Assembly: GCA_019426215.1 (NCBI GenBank)
Contig: CM033401.1
Coordinates: 12,405,134 to 12,469,133, forward strand
Direction: 5' to 3'
Source of the DNA: Buddleja alternifolia
Lineage: Eukaryota; Streptophyta; Magnoliopsida; Lamiales; Scrophulariaceae
Length of the DNA stretch: 64,000 nt
Positions 1 to 11,659 of the stretch are shown here, piece by piece. The notes beneath the pieces are model-generated. The model was given only the letters and a program-made list of their open reading frames with translations. It was not told the DNA's origin and did no database searches. The first letter of the stretch is position 1. Each line of letters starts with the position of its first letter. The translations under genes and the position numbers were made by a program.

Positions 1-89
1 ATTGAATTCAAACTCAAAAGATGTTTTAGATTTCGTATCCCAGTAGAAACTGACAAGATGAGACGGATAATATGTCCATATCTAGATCT
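1..89. other. Left flank of Copia-1; possible decayed coding sequence
   Basis: Short flank before the Copia-1 LTR. It is the counterpart of 7102-7650 on the other side of the element: the flanks share the motif atctt (86-90 and 7102-7106), which I take as the 5-bp target-site duplication. On the minus strand the two flanks together give interrupted open stretches of Lys/Asp/Ile-rich protein. I do not recognise the family. Confidence 0.4.
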
Positions 90-291
90 TGTTAAAAATT
101 AGAGAGAAATCATACTTGTATATTGATGAGTGAAAATGTAGATTACAATCTGAAAAATTACAAAGAGAAAGAATGGTGCACACCCTTATATACACAATAA
201 ATGACCGCCTATCCAAAGAAAGAAATAAGTAACTAACACAACTAACTACACTTTCCTAAAATAGAAAATCTGAAAATAGATGGTTTCAACA
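90..291 (-). repeat. Copia-1 3' LTR (left copy)
   Basis: Direct repeat of 6913-7101 with small indels. It begins tgttaaaaat (or one base later if the first t belongs to the TSD) and ends ttcaaca. The polypurine tract, gaggggga on the minus strand, is immediately adjacent at about 292-300. Confidence 0.9.
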
Positions 292-3166
292 CTCCCCCTC
301 GAGTTTGGTCCTTGAAAATGTCTATCATACCAAACTTGGAAATAAGATATCTATGTTGATCTCTTCCTAACCCTTTAGTCCAAAGATCTGCAGGTTGATC
401 AGATGTTTCAACATACTTTGTAGATATAATTCCTTGTTGTATCAAATCCCTTATCATATGACAATCAACCTCAATATGTTTGGTCCTTTCATGAAAAATG
501 GAATTAGATGCAATGCTCATAGCACTATTGCTGTCACTGAAAACTTGTACTGGATTCTTCAAGTGAATCCCTAAATCTTTCAAAATCCCAAGAATCCAAA
601 TTATTTCACATGAAGAAGTAGCAATGGATCTATATTCTGCCTCACAAGATGATCTTGAAATTGTTTGTTGCTTCTTTGTCTTCCATGAGATTAAAGACTC
701 TCCAATCTTAATAAAAAAAACCAGTTAAAGATCTTCTTGTTATCATACATGATGCCCAGTCAACATCATAGTATGTAACTAACTCCAGTTTGCCGTGTGC
801 TAGTAGAAAAATGTCAATTCCTGCTGTCCCCTTCAAATACCTTAAGACTCTTGTGGTTGCTTTCATATGTGACTCTTTTGGTTTATGCATAAACTGAGAA
901 AGCAAGTGTACTGATTAGCTCATATCACGCATTGTCATGCTAGATAAATGAGTTTTCCAATCATCCTTTGATACTCAGTAACATTTGTGAGAAGAGGATC
1001 ACTTTCATCAGGTTGAATTTCCTTATCATAATCCACACTGGTAAGTTTTAAATTTTGCTCAATTGGTGTATCCACTGGCTTGCATGATGTGAGTCGAGTT
1101 TCTTTTAATAAATCCAAGATGTATTTCCTCTAATTCATACAAACCCCTTTGCTTGATCTTGCTATCTCAATGCCAAGAAAAAACTTCAATTCTCCAAGGT
1201 CTTTGATATAGAATTTGTCATGTAAGTATTTCTTTAACTCTTTGATCATCATTTCATCATTTCTTGTAATAATGATATCATCTACATATAACAAAAGAAT
1301 CACAATGCTAGATTTATTTTGTTTGTGAATAAAGAATAGTCATGCTTTGACTGCATATATCCAGCTTGTACTAAAGCATCTATAAACTTGGCATTCCATT
1401 GCCTGGATGCCTGTTTTAATCCATACAGAGATTTGTTCAATCATCACAAAATAAAGAATATTCATGCTTTGACTGCATATATCCAGCTTGTACTAAAGCA
1501 TTTGTAAACTTGGCATTCCATTGCCTGAATGTCTGTTTTAATCCATACAGAGATTTGTGCAATCTACACACTTTAGTAGACTCCCCCTGATTGTCAAATC
1601 CCTCTGGTATAACCATATAAACTTCTTCTGAAAGATCCCCTTGCAAGAATGCTTTAGTGACATCTAGTTGAAAAAGGAACCAAGTATGAATAGAAGCCAA
1701 AGTAAGAATAGTCGTTATTTTAACTATTGGACTAAAAGTCTCATGATAATCAAGACCTTCATTTTGAGTGTAGCCTTTTGCTACTAATCTTGCTTTAAAC
1801 ATTTCAATTGTTCCATCAGATTTCACTTTAATTTTATAAACCTATTTACAACCTATTGGTCTCTTTCCAGGAGGTAAATCAACAATGGACCAAGTGTTAT
1901 TATTTTCTAAGGCTATGTTTCATTTTGCATGGCTTCTCTCCATCTAATATCCTTAACAGCTTATGATTAAGAATATGGTTCTTGACAATTATTAAGAGAA
2001 CATATAAAAGCCTGATAATGAGGGGATAAACGAGAATAAGGCAAGTAGGATGACAATGGATATGTGACAGAATTAGTCTGAGTAATAGTAGGACAATCAT
2101 AATCCTTTGTCCAGATAGGTTTCTATGGAATCCTTTGAGGCCTCCTACGTTGAGATGCAATGTCATCAGGAGAAATGGAATCATGTGCTGACACATTGTC
2201 AATAATAGGAATAATTTTAGAATTAACATTTGTAGAAACAGATATATAAGGCATAACCAAGTCATCATAAAATGCTTGAGTATTTAGCATAAGAAAAGAA
2301 TCAGAAGAAGTAGAACTAACAATGGCAAAAGGAAAAATATGCTCATGAAATAATATATCTCTAGATATAAAGAAAGAATTATAATTCATATCCAAAATTT
2401 TATAGCCTTCCTGAATTGAAGAATATCCCAGAAAGATGCATGCTTTAGATCTAGAGGCAAATTTATCAGTAGTGGGTAATATTTTGGCATAACATAAGCA
2501 GCTAAAGAACCTTAAATGAGTAATATTTGGACTTCTTTTCAAAAGAATGTCAAAGGGTGTCTTTCCATGAAGTAATGGAGTAGGAGTTCTATTAATAATA
2601 TATATTGCAGTTTGAACACATTCACCCCAAAACTGTAAAGGTGTATGAGATTGAAACATTAATGCCCTTGCAACATCAAGAATATGCCTATGCTTTCTTT
2701 CCACTAGTCCATGTTGCTGTGGAGTATAAGGAATAGAACTCTGGTGAATAACTCCTACAGATTGAAAATAACAAGTGTAAGAATTTTTGAAAAAATCCCA
2801 AGCTCTATCTGATCTAACAATCTTAATGTTAGTATCAAATTGATTCTGCACATAACAAAAGAACTTCTGTATAATAGGTAGGATATCAGACTTGAATTTC
2901 ATAAGAAATCCCCAAGTTGCTCTTGAGAAATCAACTATAGTGACGAAGTATCCGTGAGAAGAGTGTGTAGTTGTTTTATATGGGGCCCATATGTCTATAT
3001 AAACCAATTCAAGGATTTTCTTGGTGGTGCGATTGCTGGTAGGAAATGAAGTCCTAACATGTTTTTCCATGGGATAGACAGAACAAGTCAAATTGTGAGT
3101 TTTAAGAGATTGTCCCATATGAGGTAAAAGTTTCAGTCTGGGAAAAGAAATATGTCCCATTCCTAA
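242..3166 (-). pseudogene. Copia-1 pol: integrase, reverse transcriptase, RNase H (broken)
   Basis: Read right to left, this is the polymerase part of Copia-1. The integrase core lies at about 3160-2140. It shows the first catalytic Asp in YIDIWAP, the second in RSDRAWDF and the Glu in GLVERKHRH, followed by the usual C-terminal FLGYS motif. RT follows (about 1830-900), with [11 protein letters not shown] and an intact YVDD near 1275. RNase H ends at 242-583 with DSNSAMSIA and the KHIEVDCH motif; its reading frame runs a few codons into the LTR, as is usual in copia. Stops and frame changes near 2120, 1830, 1400 and 930-700, plus a tandem duplication in RT, show that it is not functional. The 5' part is separated by the solo LTR at 3167-4790. 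Confidence 0.9.
1324..1560. repeat. Tandem duplication (~117 bp) inside Copia-1 RT
   Basis: Two nearly identical head-to-tail copies, about 1326-1442 and 1443-1560. Both contain catgctttgactgcatat and end at agagatttgt. They encode the same RT stretch (…SLYGLKQ…RQWNAKF…) twice. The other copia elements here have this segment once. Confidence 0.85.
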
Positions 3167-4790
3167 TGTTGGGAAAAATTTGCATAAAATCAAATAACGC
3201 AGCGGAAGAATTAAATTTAAATCCCAGTGGCTCATCTCTATTTCTCGTATTTAAATTGGGATTCGAATTCAATTACCATTCTCGCGTATGTTGAATTCTG
3301 AACCAGCTTTGCAATCCCTTCTTGAACGGCAAATCCGTCGCTGTCTCTAAATTGCCACGCCGGAGTCAAAAACAAAAATCTTCTTCTTCTTCTCTTGGGA
3401 GACAGCTAGAGAGAGAAAGAGGATGGAGAGTTTTTTTACTTGGAGAGAAAGTTTTGTGTGTTAATTCACTTATGTTAATTTTCTCTAAGTAGCATATTGT
3501 TATACTACAATGAAACAATAACCTAGGCTAAATAAGCCCCTCAATGGACGCCCACTTTATGGCTTCTAAAGACATCAGACTTTAGCCCTATTATGCTTAT
3601 TTAATTAATTAAATAATTAATATTATTTATCCAATAAATAAATTAATTAAATAATCAATTAAATCCATGTTAATTTTATAATTAGATTCCTCTAAGGAAA
3701 TAATTAATTCATTAACTTAATTAATTAATAAAATCATCTAATGATTAATTAATTAATCTCGATATCCAATACCAAAAATTCTCTCAAGTCTTTTCCATGA
3801 TTTTCCTTTTGCACTTCCTTTAAGCGCGACTCTTTAGGTTCGTCTCAAAAGGCAATTGGGAGGAAACCAAAAGAATATGAGTAACACCTAGCCAGTCACG
3901 TGGCTCACATCGTATCCCAATTGAGAATGAATGAATAGGATCATTCCAAACCATAGACGCTGTGAATACCGTACGAGTATAAACCTTTTATTCTTATATC
4001 CCAGTCAAGTGAGAGTCATGATTATAGTCAAACTCACATGACTTGACCATATGCTTAGCTCATAATGAGTCGAGATCATTTTATGCTTTGGCCAAAGACT
4101 TTTAACCTCACTCATTCATGACTGCATAGGATATTTAGCTCATTCACTTATGAGAGAATAAATCCCATTTTGCTAATCAGTTAACAATGTTACTTGCCCA
4201 TCAAGTCGCACTTCGAGGTCGATCCCACCAAAGTGTGATTTGGATCTAACTACTCTAATGATAGAATTGATGTCACAAGTACATCTTCAACTCGCGCGAT
4301 TCCTCAGGTCTAAGGTTCACGCTTACCTATCACAACTTATCAGTTTCATCATTGACTGTCAGTGAGTGAATACCCATGTGATGAAACTGATGCGAGCCGT
4401 GTTCGAACATATTAGTCCAACTTATACGTCCATGACATAAGTTCCCACTATCATTCCTATAGTGTTCGACTAGCACTTTCTCTGTCGAAACTTATATCAC
4501 GCAAGTCCTTGTTCTGTATTGATGTCCAGTCAAATACTTTATTAGACTTGCAAACTTTATTTAAAGAATAAGGATCAAACCCTTCTAGTGCCATTCTTCA
4601 TATCCCATAGGAATTAGAAGGTTTGCCTTCATTCTCAATGACTTTACGTTGTTTATTGACACCTTTACAAATGCCTATAAGAAAACAACAAGATAATGTC
4701 TTATATATAATAAAAGGATATTGTTTAGTTACAAGTCAGTGCCCTATAAATCTATCCTCTTTATGGCATTTGAGTGCATACACTCTAACA
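3167..4790 (-). repeat. Solo LTR of family C (related to the Copia-4 LTR), nested in Copia-1
   Basis: Begins tgttgggaaa and ends cactctaaca, so on the minus strand it runs TGTTAGAG…CCCAACA. The minus-strand start matches the start of the Copia-4 LTR at 46924 (both have ATGCC…CTCA-ATGCCATA-GAGGATAG spacing), and similar blocks continue, such as the 'cccataggaa' zone near 4600. It is flanked by cctaa (3162-3166) and cttaa (4791-4795), a probable 5-bp TSD with one mismatch. There is no internal region, so it is best read as a solo LTR left by LTR-LTR recombination. The 80-codon ORF at 4623-4865 crosses its edge and is not a gene. Confidence 0.85.
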
Positions 4791-6463
4791 CTTAAATGTC
4801 AAAGATTAGAATTTGTAGATATAAAACAGCTAATAGGCAAACCAGTATCAATTCTAAAACCATGAGAAGTAGCTGAATTATTATTGATAATGTCTGCAAA
4901 ATTCAAATGTTTATCATTACATTGAATGAGATCAGAATTCAGAATCTTGTCATTATTGAAACAGGATTTGACAAATCATTTAAACTAGAATATGCATAAT
5001 ACGATTGCAACAAGTAGAGTCCATTCCTCACTTTACCAATCCCCCTTATCATGCCAGTCCATAGATCCTGAAAAAGGCAAACATGAGGATAAAAGGTAAC
5101 AAGACAGTTAATATCATGTGTAAGCCTAGCCACGGATAACAAATTGTATTGAAAAGTAGGAACATATAGAACATTATGAAGAGACATTCCATTAAACATC
5201 TTGATAGTTCCTATTTTGGTGACATTGGAAATATTTCCAGTAGGTAACTCAACATAAGTGTGAGCAAATGTATCTTACACAGATTGATCAAAAAAATCAA
5301 TGTTATAGCTCATATGATGATTTGCCCCCACTATCAATTATCCAATCAATTTTAGTGGTGGAACTTAATAAAGAATGAAAATTATTAAATGTACCAGACT
5401 GTCCAGATTGTGAAGAAGTTGGCATAATGGTTGTGTTATTGGCAAAGTTGGAAGATGGTGAAATTGCAGGTCCAGTAGTGCTTCCAGAGTGTATCATCTG
5501 CACTAAGTGCTGATATTGTTGGGGTGTAAAGAGAGGAGTTTGACCTTTAGTGCCTGGTGACTGGCTGGAGTTATTATTCTGCATGCCTTGAGTTGTAGAG
5601 TTTGTGGAATTCTGATTTGTCATATAACTGACTTGATTAGAATTATATGATTGATTGTAAGATCTTCCTCTTCCCCTTACTCTACCTCGAGGAAACCCAA
5701 TAAGTCTAAAACAAGTTTCTTTTGCATGTCCTTGAATACCACAGCTTTCACACACTACTCCAAGTTTTTTGTTGTCTTGAGTTGAAGAATAGAAGCGGAT
5801 TGGTGTTTTTGATGAGTTTTCAGTAATAGAATTGTTAATGGCTCTTTGAGCCTCCTCATTGCACACCATAGAATAAGCCTACTTGTGAGTAGGTGCAGGT
5901 ATCATGATTAAAATCTGGGATCTTAATACTGCATAGGAGTCATTGAGTCCCATCAAGAACTGTATTAATTTGTGTTCTTGAGAATAATCTGAATAAGATT
6001 TGGAAGCAGTACATTGGCAATTTGGCAGATTCAATAGTGAATCATATTCTTCCCACATGTGCCTTAATTTTGAATAATATGTGGTGATGGAAGAAGCTCC
6101 CTGCCCATGTGAGTTTATTTCTCTAAAAAGAGCAAAAGTTTTTACTCTATTCATCTTGCTAAATTGCTCCTGGAGATCATTCCAAGCATCAGCCCCTGTA
6201 TCACAATACACTAGTTTGTTATAAATTTCTCTGCTTACACACTTCAGAATCTAGGATAAGACTAGAGAATTGCATTTCTCCCATTGCATGAATGTAGGGG
6301 AATCTTGATCTGGCCTTGTGCACTGTCCAGTTATGAATCCTATCTTGCTTTTTGAATTCAAAGCCAATTTAATCACTTTACACCATATGCCATAATTCTC
6401 TGGTCCTTTTAATTCATGAGGCACTAGATGAAGGCTAGGCACATTTGAAGGACGCACGTACAA
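4791..6463 (-). pseudogene. Copia-1 gag and protease (broken)
   Basis: The 5' coding half of Copia-1, read right to left. The Gag N-terminal domain (6463-5879) has the copia Gag pattern (LKGPENYGIWCKVIK). Two in-frame stops (6251-6253 and 5879-5881) interrupt an otherwise single frame. The nucleocapsid zinc knuckle is intact as CESCGIQGHAKETC (CX2CX4HX4C), followed by a Gln/Asn/Ser-rich linker. The protease active site is present as DSG near 5320 but frame is lost just after it. A pre-integrase domain (…LYVPTFQYNLLSV…) lies at 4939-5199 in another frame. The solo LTR at 3167-4790 separates this half from integrase. Identification as copia Gag-PR is firm; it cannot make a complete polyprotein. 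Confidence 0.88.
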
Positions 6464-6898
6464 TGGATCATTGATGTCAAGATTGTTGGTGTTTGATACA
6501 GATGAAGATGTTGTGAGAGATGATGGATCGGTTGCGATGATTATTGAATCAAATGTGTGATTCTTGGTTTGTAGATCAAAAGATGATTCGCGAAAAGAAA
6601 AGGATCAAAAAAACTGCAAAAAGATTGAAGATGTGAATATCTTCGAGAAATAGGTTTAAAGATTTGAAGATCTGCAAGAACAGATTATGAAGATATGAAT
6701 GATAACTTCAAGGATAATGTTGAAGGTTTGAATATTAAAGATCTTCAATTGCGGTTTATGAGAATATGAATATGATAGATGAAGATTTGAAGATCTTCGA
6801 TTGCCAGATATGAAGATTTCAGGAATTGAAAAAATTGAAGATATGAAGATCTTCAAGCGGAATGTGAAGATGTGAGAAAGAATTGCCAGGATTCAAAA

Positions 6899-6912
6899 GG
6901 CTCGTGATACCA
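6899..6912 (-). other. Copia-1 primer-binding site (initiator tRNA-Met)
   Basis: On the minus strand, directly after the 5' LTR end TTAACA, the sequence reads TGGTATCACGAGCC. This is complementary to the 3' end of plant initiator tRNA-Met (canonical TGGTATCAGAGC) with one extra base. It fixes the LTR boundary and the element's orientation. Confidence 0.88.
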
Positions 6913-7101
6913 TGTTAAGAAGTAGAGAGAAATCATACTTGTATATTGATGAGTGAAAATGTAGATCACAATCTGAAAAATTACAAAGAGAAAGAAGGGT
7001 ACACACCCTTATATACACAATAAATAACTGCCTATCCAAAGAAGGAAATAACTAACTACACTTTCCTAAAATAGAAAAGCTAAAAATAGATGGATTCAAC
7101 A
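6913..7101 (-). repeat. Copia-1 5' LTR (right copy)
   Basis: Starts tgttaagaag and ends ttcaaca; direct repeat of 90-291. The inner edge touches the Met-tRNA primer site and the outer edge is followed by the atctt TSD. Confidence 0.9.
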
Positions 7102-7650
7102 ATCTTTTAGTTTAGACTATTTTCTATCTACAAGATTTTTGATTTCTTGTATGAAAAATTGTTCTTTTATTTGAGAGGTACGGTCCTTTAATACATCTTT
7201 GAGATAGTTGTTTTTGGTGTCAATTGTATTAATTACTTTTTTGGAGTCTTTAAATTATTCACATTATCATAAACTTTGATTGAAATAAGTGTCTGATCTT
7301 TATCAGGAATAAAGAAACCACTAACTAGTTAACTTAAGTCTATATTTGGTTTATGAATTGTAGTTAAGAAAATATATCCATGCTTGAAAGTGTAGCATGT
7401 TATACTTTAGCTTTTGATATATTTTTTTTTTCCATTAATATCTAGAGTTGAAGCACAGCGTAAAGATTTGAAGAAAAGAATACGAAAAATATAATAACTG
7501 CAATATTTTTATTATTTTGATGGAAACTAACTGCAGTATGCATATATCATGCGAGTATTTCCCAATATAAGCCAACAAGCATTACTTAATTATTGTTGTT
7601 CACAATCTAGCAAATAATCAAAATGTAACCTTTTTATTTTAGGAATAAAT
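7102..7650. other. AT-rich flank with a decayed coding-like stretch
   Basis: No complete gene. On the minus strand about 7330-7110 reads as a coding-like Lys/Asp/Thr-rich peptide (pieces such as IPDKDQTLISIKVYDNV and YLKDVLKDR), broken by a frame change and stops. It may be continued at 1-89 on the far side of Copia-1. I do not recognise the family. From 7330 to 7650 I see only AT-rich sequence. Confidence 0.35.
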
Positions 7651-8160
7651 TGTTAGGAACCGTAACATTAGAGCATGGAGAAAATATGCAAGGAAAAAAA
7701 AGAAAAACATGAAAGATGAATGTGAGGATTTTAATGTTGTTCGGCAAATTGCCTACATCCACGAGCCAACACTAGATCTACATCTTTATCTCTGGGGAAA
7801 TCGAGTGAATCATACAATTACAAGTTGAGAGCACCTATTTATAATAGTAAAGCAATCTAAAACCCTATCAAACTAGAAATTATAATCCTAATATAAGGGA
7901 AGATGTCTAAACACAACAGGAAACAAAAAAGTAGTCCAAAAATTGACAAATCCAAAAACTATCTGGATACTCTACCTGTCGAATGCTGCAGCATTCGCAA
8001 AGTTTGCCTACTGCACCGCGGCGTTCTGTCAATTGTCCGCAACGCCGCACGTCCAACCTCCGGTGCCACAACATTGACTCCAAGAATGCCCGTTTTCGTC
8101 CTTTTTTAGCCACGTTTCCATTTGCTTCGACCCTCTTTTTTACTCCACTATATCACAACT
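7651..8160 (-). repeat. Family B element 1, left (3') LTR
   Basis: Starts tgttaggaac and contains the shared blocks gcctacat-cca-cga-cc and acaagttgagag found in every family-B LTR here. The end is uncertain by a base or two (…ctatatcacaac). It carries a CG-rich patch (about 7985-8060) echoed at 9713-9775 in the other LTR. Confidence 0.85.
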
Positions 8161-9386
8161 ATCTCCCACTTGGAGACCGATCAACAAATTTTGAACTCAA
8201 CTTGAACCACCACTTTACTTTTCCCAAGTGAATCTCAATGTAGTTGGCACTTCCCCAAACCCAATTTAGATCAAACCCGAGACATCTCCACGCCTCGTCA
8301 ATTCATCTGCCCCTAGTGTCTCCCACTTAACGGAATCTCTTTTTTTCTCACTTTGAACATTGTTTTCCTTCAACCAACTTCTGAATACCATGGCATATCC
8401 ATCCCTCTCAATCTAATTGGCCCTTGGATAAAGGTTAACCCGAAAAAGCCTGGAACATGTCTCACAACCCAAAATCGCCTTGGTCAACCTGTTCGCTGAC
8501 ATGGTTACACCAAGTAATTTTTCAATGGCAATCTCGACTCCCTCACATACCCGCTTTCTGCACCTACATGAAATATATTTTATCCAACCGCCAACACTCT
8601 CGAATTTTCAATGGCCAACTCGGGTCACCTACGTATCTGCTAGATGCTCCCATTGCACGAGCCATGTCACACCATTTTTGCAAAAAAAAAAAAAAAACAA
8701 GTTTTTAGTGCAGGATACCTACATATCTGCTCGATGCTCCCACTACACGAGCCATGCCACACCCTTCTACCAAAACAATCTTGGCTTAGCGAATTTGCCT
8801 AACTGGCTTCTTGTCTTGCCTCCAAAAGTTCTGGCTCCATATCTACCCTCTCGGCTCCATGCCTCTACCTCATGGTTTCTCTCTACGTGGATCTGTTTTC
8901 GCAACCTTGCCCTCCAGTCTCTCGACTATATGGCTCTGCCCGCTCTACTTTCGGTCTCTGGCAACTCATTCATTCCACTCAGCAACATAGATCTGCTCTC
9001 TGACCTCTGTCTCTATAGATCAGTCACTTGCATCGAAACTGCTCCCACTAGCTTCGTGTCTACCCACCTAATAACACAAATCTGCCTCTGTTGCTTCGAA
9101 TTTGCCTATCTGTTGGCACCTTGATGTTCCTACGTTTTCTCGCGAACATTAAATGAGATTACTCTTTTATGGTTGGCGACCTAACTGATCTCATCCTCCT
9201 CTGACGTCTTCTCCATCTTCACCACTACCTCAAATTGTGCCACCTGTAATGAAACTGTCGAGCTTGATTATTCGTTCATCTCCTATCATCGTTCCCACGA
9301 TAAAATCTGTGCTAATCAAAGCATTTCTCCATAGATGTACATCTAATACATCCCTAAAATTTACAAGATATTGCTCTGATACTAGT
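8161..9386 (-). other. Family B element 1 internal region (non-coding, pyrimidine-rich)
   Basis: No retroviral domain in any frame. The plus strand is strongly C+T-rich, so the element's sense strand is purine-rich. A short motif containing gatgctccca, followed by cacgagccat, recurs at about 8640-8670 and 8735-8765 and again in element 2 near 46566, suggesting internal duplication. An A-tract interrupts it at 8682-8697. The same blocks in the same order occur in 46040-46923 and 56540-56880. Confidence 0.75.
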
Positions 9387-9883
9387 TGTTAGGAACGGTA
9401 GAATCAGAGCATGAAGAGAATACGCAAGAAATAAACAGGAATCATGAAAGATGAACACTAGAATTTTAACGTGGTTCAACAAACTGCCTACATTCACGAC
9501 CCAACACTAGATCTACATTTTTATTTTTCAGTAAATCGAGTGACTCACTCAATTACAAGTTGAGAGCTCCTATTTAAAATAGTATAGCAATCTAAACCCC
9601 TATCAAACTAGGAATTATAACTCTAATACATGGGAAGAGATCTAAACACAATAAGAAACAAAAAGGAGTCCAAAAATTGCCAAATCCAAAAACTACTCGG
9701 ATACTCTCCCCGCCGAACGCCACGGCGTTCGCTGAGTTTGCCTATCACCGTGGCGCTTTGTCAATTGTCAGCGACGCCATGACGTTGACTCCAGAAACAC
9801 CATTTTTGCTGGTTTTCGTCCTTTTTTCGCCACATTTCCACTTTTCGTCCCTCTTTTTGATCCGACCCCACTATATTCCAACA
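9387..9883 (-). repeat. Family B element 1, right (5') LTR
   Basis: Starts tgttaggaac and ends attccaaca. Direct repeat of 7651-8160. The flanking actagtatcagagc-like primer site (minus strand) abuts the left edge. Confidence 0.87.
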
Positions 9884-10535
9884 TAAAATATTCAACAGAG
9901 ATAATGTCTTCCTTTTTTAGTCATTTCCTTTCCTATCATGACTTTGGATTTTAGGTTCCCTTATCCACTATATATTTCTAATCATTGATTTTCAGTGTGA
10001 AAATCATAAAAAAGAAACAAACCAAATTAGAGAGAATAATTCCCAAAGATGAACGGCCATCGTAGTAAATTTATTCATTAGAACATAACCATATGAGAGT
10101 TTGATGTCAAGAAATGACTGAATTGGTGCACAGAAACGGGGCTAAGGGGCTGGTGGTGACAACCACCCCCCCCCCCCAAAAAAAAAAATACCATACCATT
10201 TTTTTGTATTTGCGCCCAAAACTAAATTTCTGGTTCCATCCCCATAGCTATTGTCTATCGACCAAGCACGCCAACAGAGTGTGCAACGATTTAAACTCAT
10301 TCTCCATGCACGTGATCACGCCTACTATTGCAAGAATGCTGATGTGTAGGGCGAACATTAGTCCACATATCATTGACCTACCTCCAATTGGTAAAAAGAC
10401 ACATCAAAATTTAAGCTTGTTGCTTTCTAGGACAGCCCACGTATAGTGAAGTAATTACTATCTTACCAAAAGTGATTGACATGAACGAAAAGGGCTTTGA
10501 TTACTATAATAATTGAAGTTATCATACCTGACAGT
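9884..10535. other. Intergenic, no gene seen; C/A homopolymer tract
   Basis: AT-rich intergenic DNA. A long C-run followed by an A-run (about 10166-10190) is the only distinctive feature. The 110-codon ORF crossing it is most likely chance. Confidence 0.5.
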
Positions 10536-10543
10536 ATCTCGAG

Positions 10544-11137
10544 TAGGCCTGTCAGTGGGTAGGCATTATCCAGGCCCAAACCTAATAATTCCATATTAGA
10601 CCCGGCCCAGACCCGATTATTTGGGTCTGAGACTCGGACCCGACCGGGACCCGATGGTAATAAGGAGTTCGGGTCCGGGTCAGGTCTGTACCCGAACAAG
10701 ACCCACGGGTCCTTTAACCGAACAAGACACAATCAATACCCGAACAAGACACACGGATCCTTTACACGAACAAGACCCGATCAATACCCAAAAAATGATT
10801 GTGGAAGTTCTCGATTGCTAGATTAGTTTTCTTGATTCTCATTGGTCAAACAAAATGATTGTGAAAGTTCTCGATTGCTCAAACATTTCTCCAATTTTAT
10901 TCAATGTATTATTTACTTGTTGAATTTGTGGAAACAAATGGAGAGTTTGTAAATAATACTAAAAATAAAATAAAAAAAGGACCTGGCCCGAAACTTCGGG
11001 TCTGTGCATTGGACCCGGTTTTTGGACCCATCTGGTCTGCGACCGGGTCTGATCCGGGTCGGTTAGAGGAGGCATCCTGTGAGCATTTTCAGGGTCTGGG
11101 GCTGGGCCTGAGTACTGCCTACCCACTGACAGGCCTG
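10544..11137. mobile_element. hAT-type MITE, 594 bp, perfect 8-bp TSD
   Basis: Terminal inverted repeats begin taggcctgtcagtggg on the left and end cccactgacaggcctg on the right. Flanking atctcgag occurs exactly at 10536-10543 and 11138-11145. An 8-bp TSD with short TIRs is characteristic of hAT elements. The subterminal regions are dense in gggtc/gacccg, in mirrored orientation at the two ends, as expected for transposase-binding repeats. There is no transposase. ORFs predicted here arise from the repeats. Confidence 0.88.
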
Positions 11138-11145
11138 ATCTCGAG

Positions 11146-11655
11146 GGATTAGGTTTTAGCCTTCAAATTCTAAAACACCCTGAAAAACGCAAAAACGAAA
11201 AAAGAATATAGTAGTTTTGTTCCTAATTTTGATATTAAAAATTAGAATTGAGAGTTCATATTAATTTATTATAATGATCTCAAATTTGAATCTCGATTCA
11301 TACTTTAAAATTTAATGTTGAAGGATAAGCGATTCCTAAAGAGTCTTTGTTTTTTATTATATGTATATATAATTTTAATTGTAAATGCTATTATTGGTGT
11401 CATGGTGTGTGATAAACTCTGAAATTTTGTAAGTAGATGATTTTTATTTTTCAGTCAGATTTAACATCACATAATGATAAAAGGGCTAAGATAGATCCAA
11501 CCCTTTTATTTTGATCATGGGCCAAGGTCCGGATCTATCGCATTGTATAAATCGATTGAAATCTTGATCCAAATTAATGTGGCAACTACCGCAACATGAT
11601 GGATTTCAAAAATATATATCGATCTACTCAAGGCTTATTAGTCCAGTAGTATTAG
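11146..11655. other. Intergenic, nothing recognised
   Basis: AT-rich sequence without a supported gene or repeat structure. Confidence 0.5.
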
Positions 11656-11659
11656 TAAT

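Larger units (their letters stand above)
90..7101 (-). mobile_element. Copia-1: Ty1/copia LTR retrotransposon with a nested solo LTR
   Basis: A complete but dead copia element on the minus strand. It has similar LTRs at 90-291 and 6913-7101, a tRNA-Met primer site beside the right LTR, and gag, protease, integrase, RT and RNase H in copia order (right to left). Integrase lies before RT, which defines Ty1/copia. The reading frame is broken by several stops and frameshifts, by a 1.6 kb solo LTR insertion (3167-4790), and by a short tandem duplication in RT. Flanking atctt copies suggest a 5-bp TSD. The ~200-bp LTRs fit one of the short-LTR copia lineages; I did not assign it further. Confidence 0.93.
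7651..9883 (-). mobile_element. Family B element 1: non-autonomous (non-coding) LTR retrotransposon
   Basis: Two ~500-bp direct repeats (7651-8160 and 9387-9883) flank a 1.2 kb internal region with no gag or pol. On the minus strand a degenerate Met-tRNA primer site (TAGTATCAGAGC) follows the right LTR, and a polypurine tract (AAGTGGGAGATA) precedes the left LTR, so the element lies on the minus strand. The flanks are taaat and taaaa, a possible imperfect TSD. It matches a second copy at 45515-57098 in LTRs and internal region. The lack of coding puts it with LARD/TRIM-like elements that need proteins from a partner. The 214-codon plus-strand ORF at 8480-9124 is antisense and not supported as a gene. 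Confidence 0.85.

Noticed and set aside
8480..9124. 214-codon plus-strand ORF in family B element 1
   Set aside because: Antisense to the LTR element, low-complexity, no domain, and not preserved in element 2.
10463..11152. Three ORFs rich in Gly/Pro/Asp
   Set aside because: Products of the gggtc/gaccc subterminal repeats of the hAT MITE.
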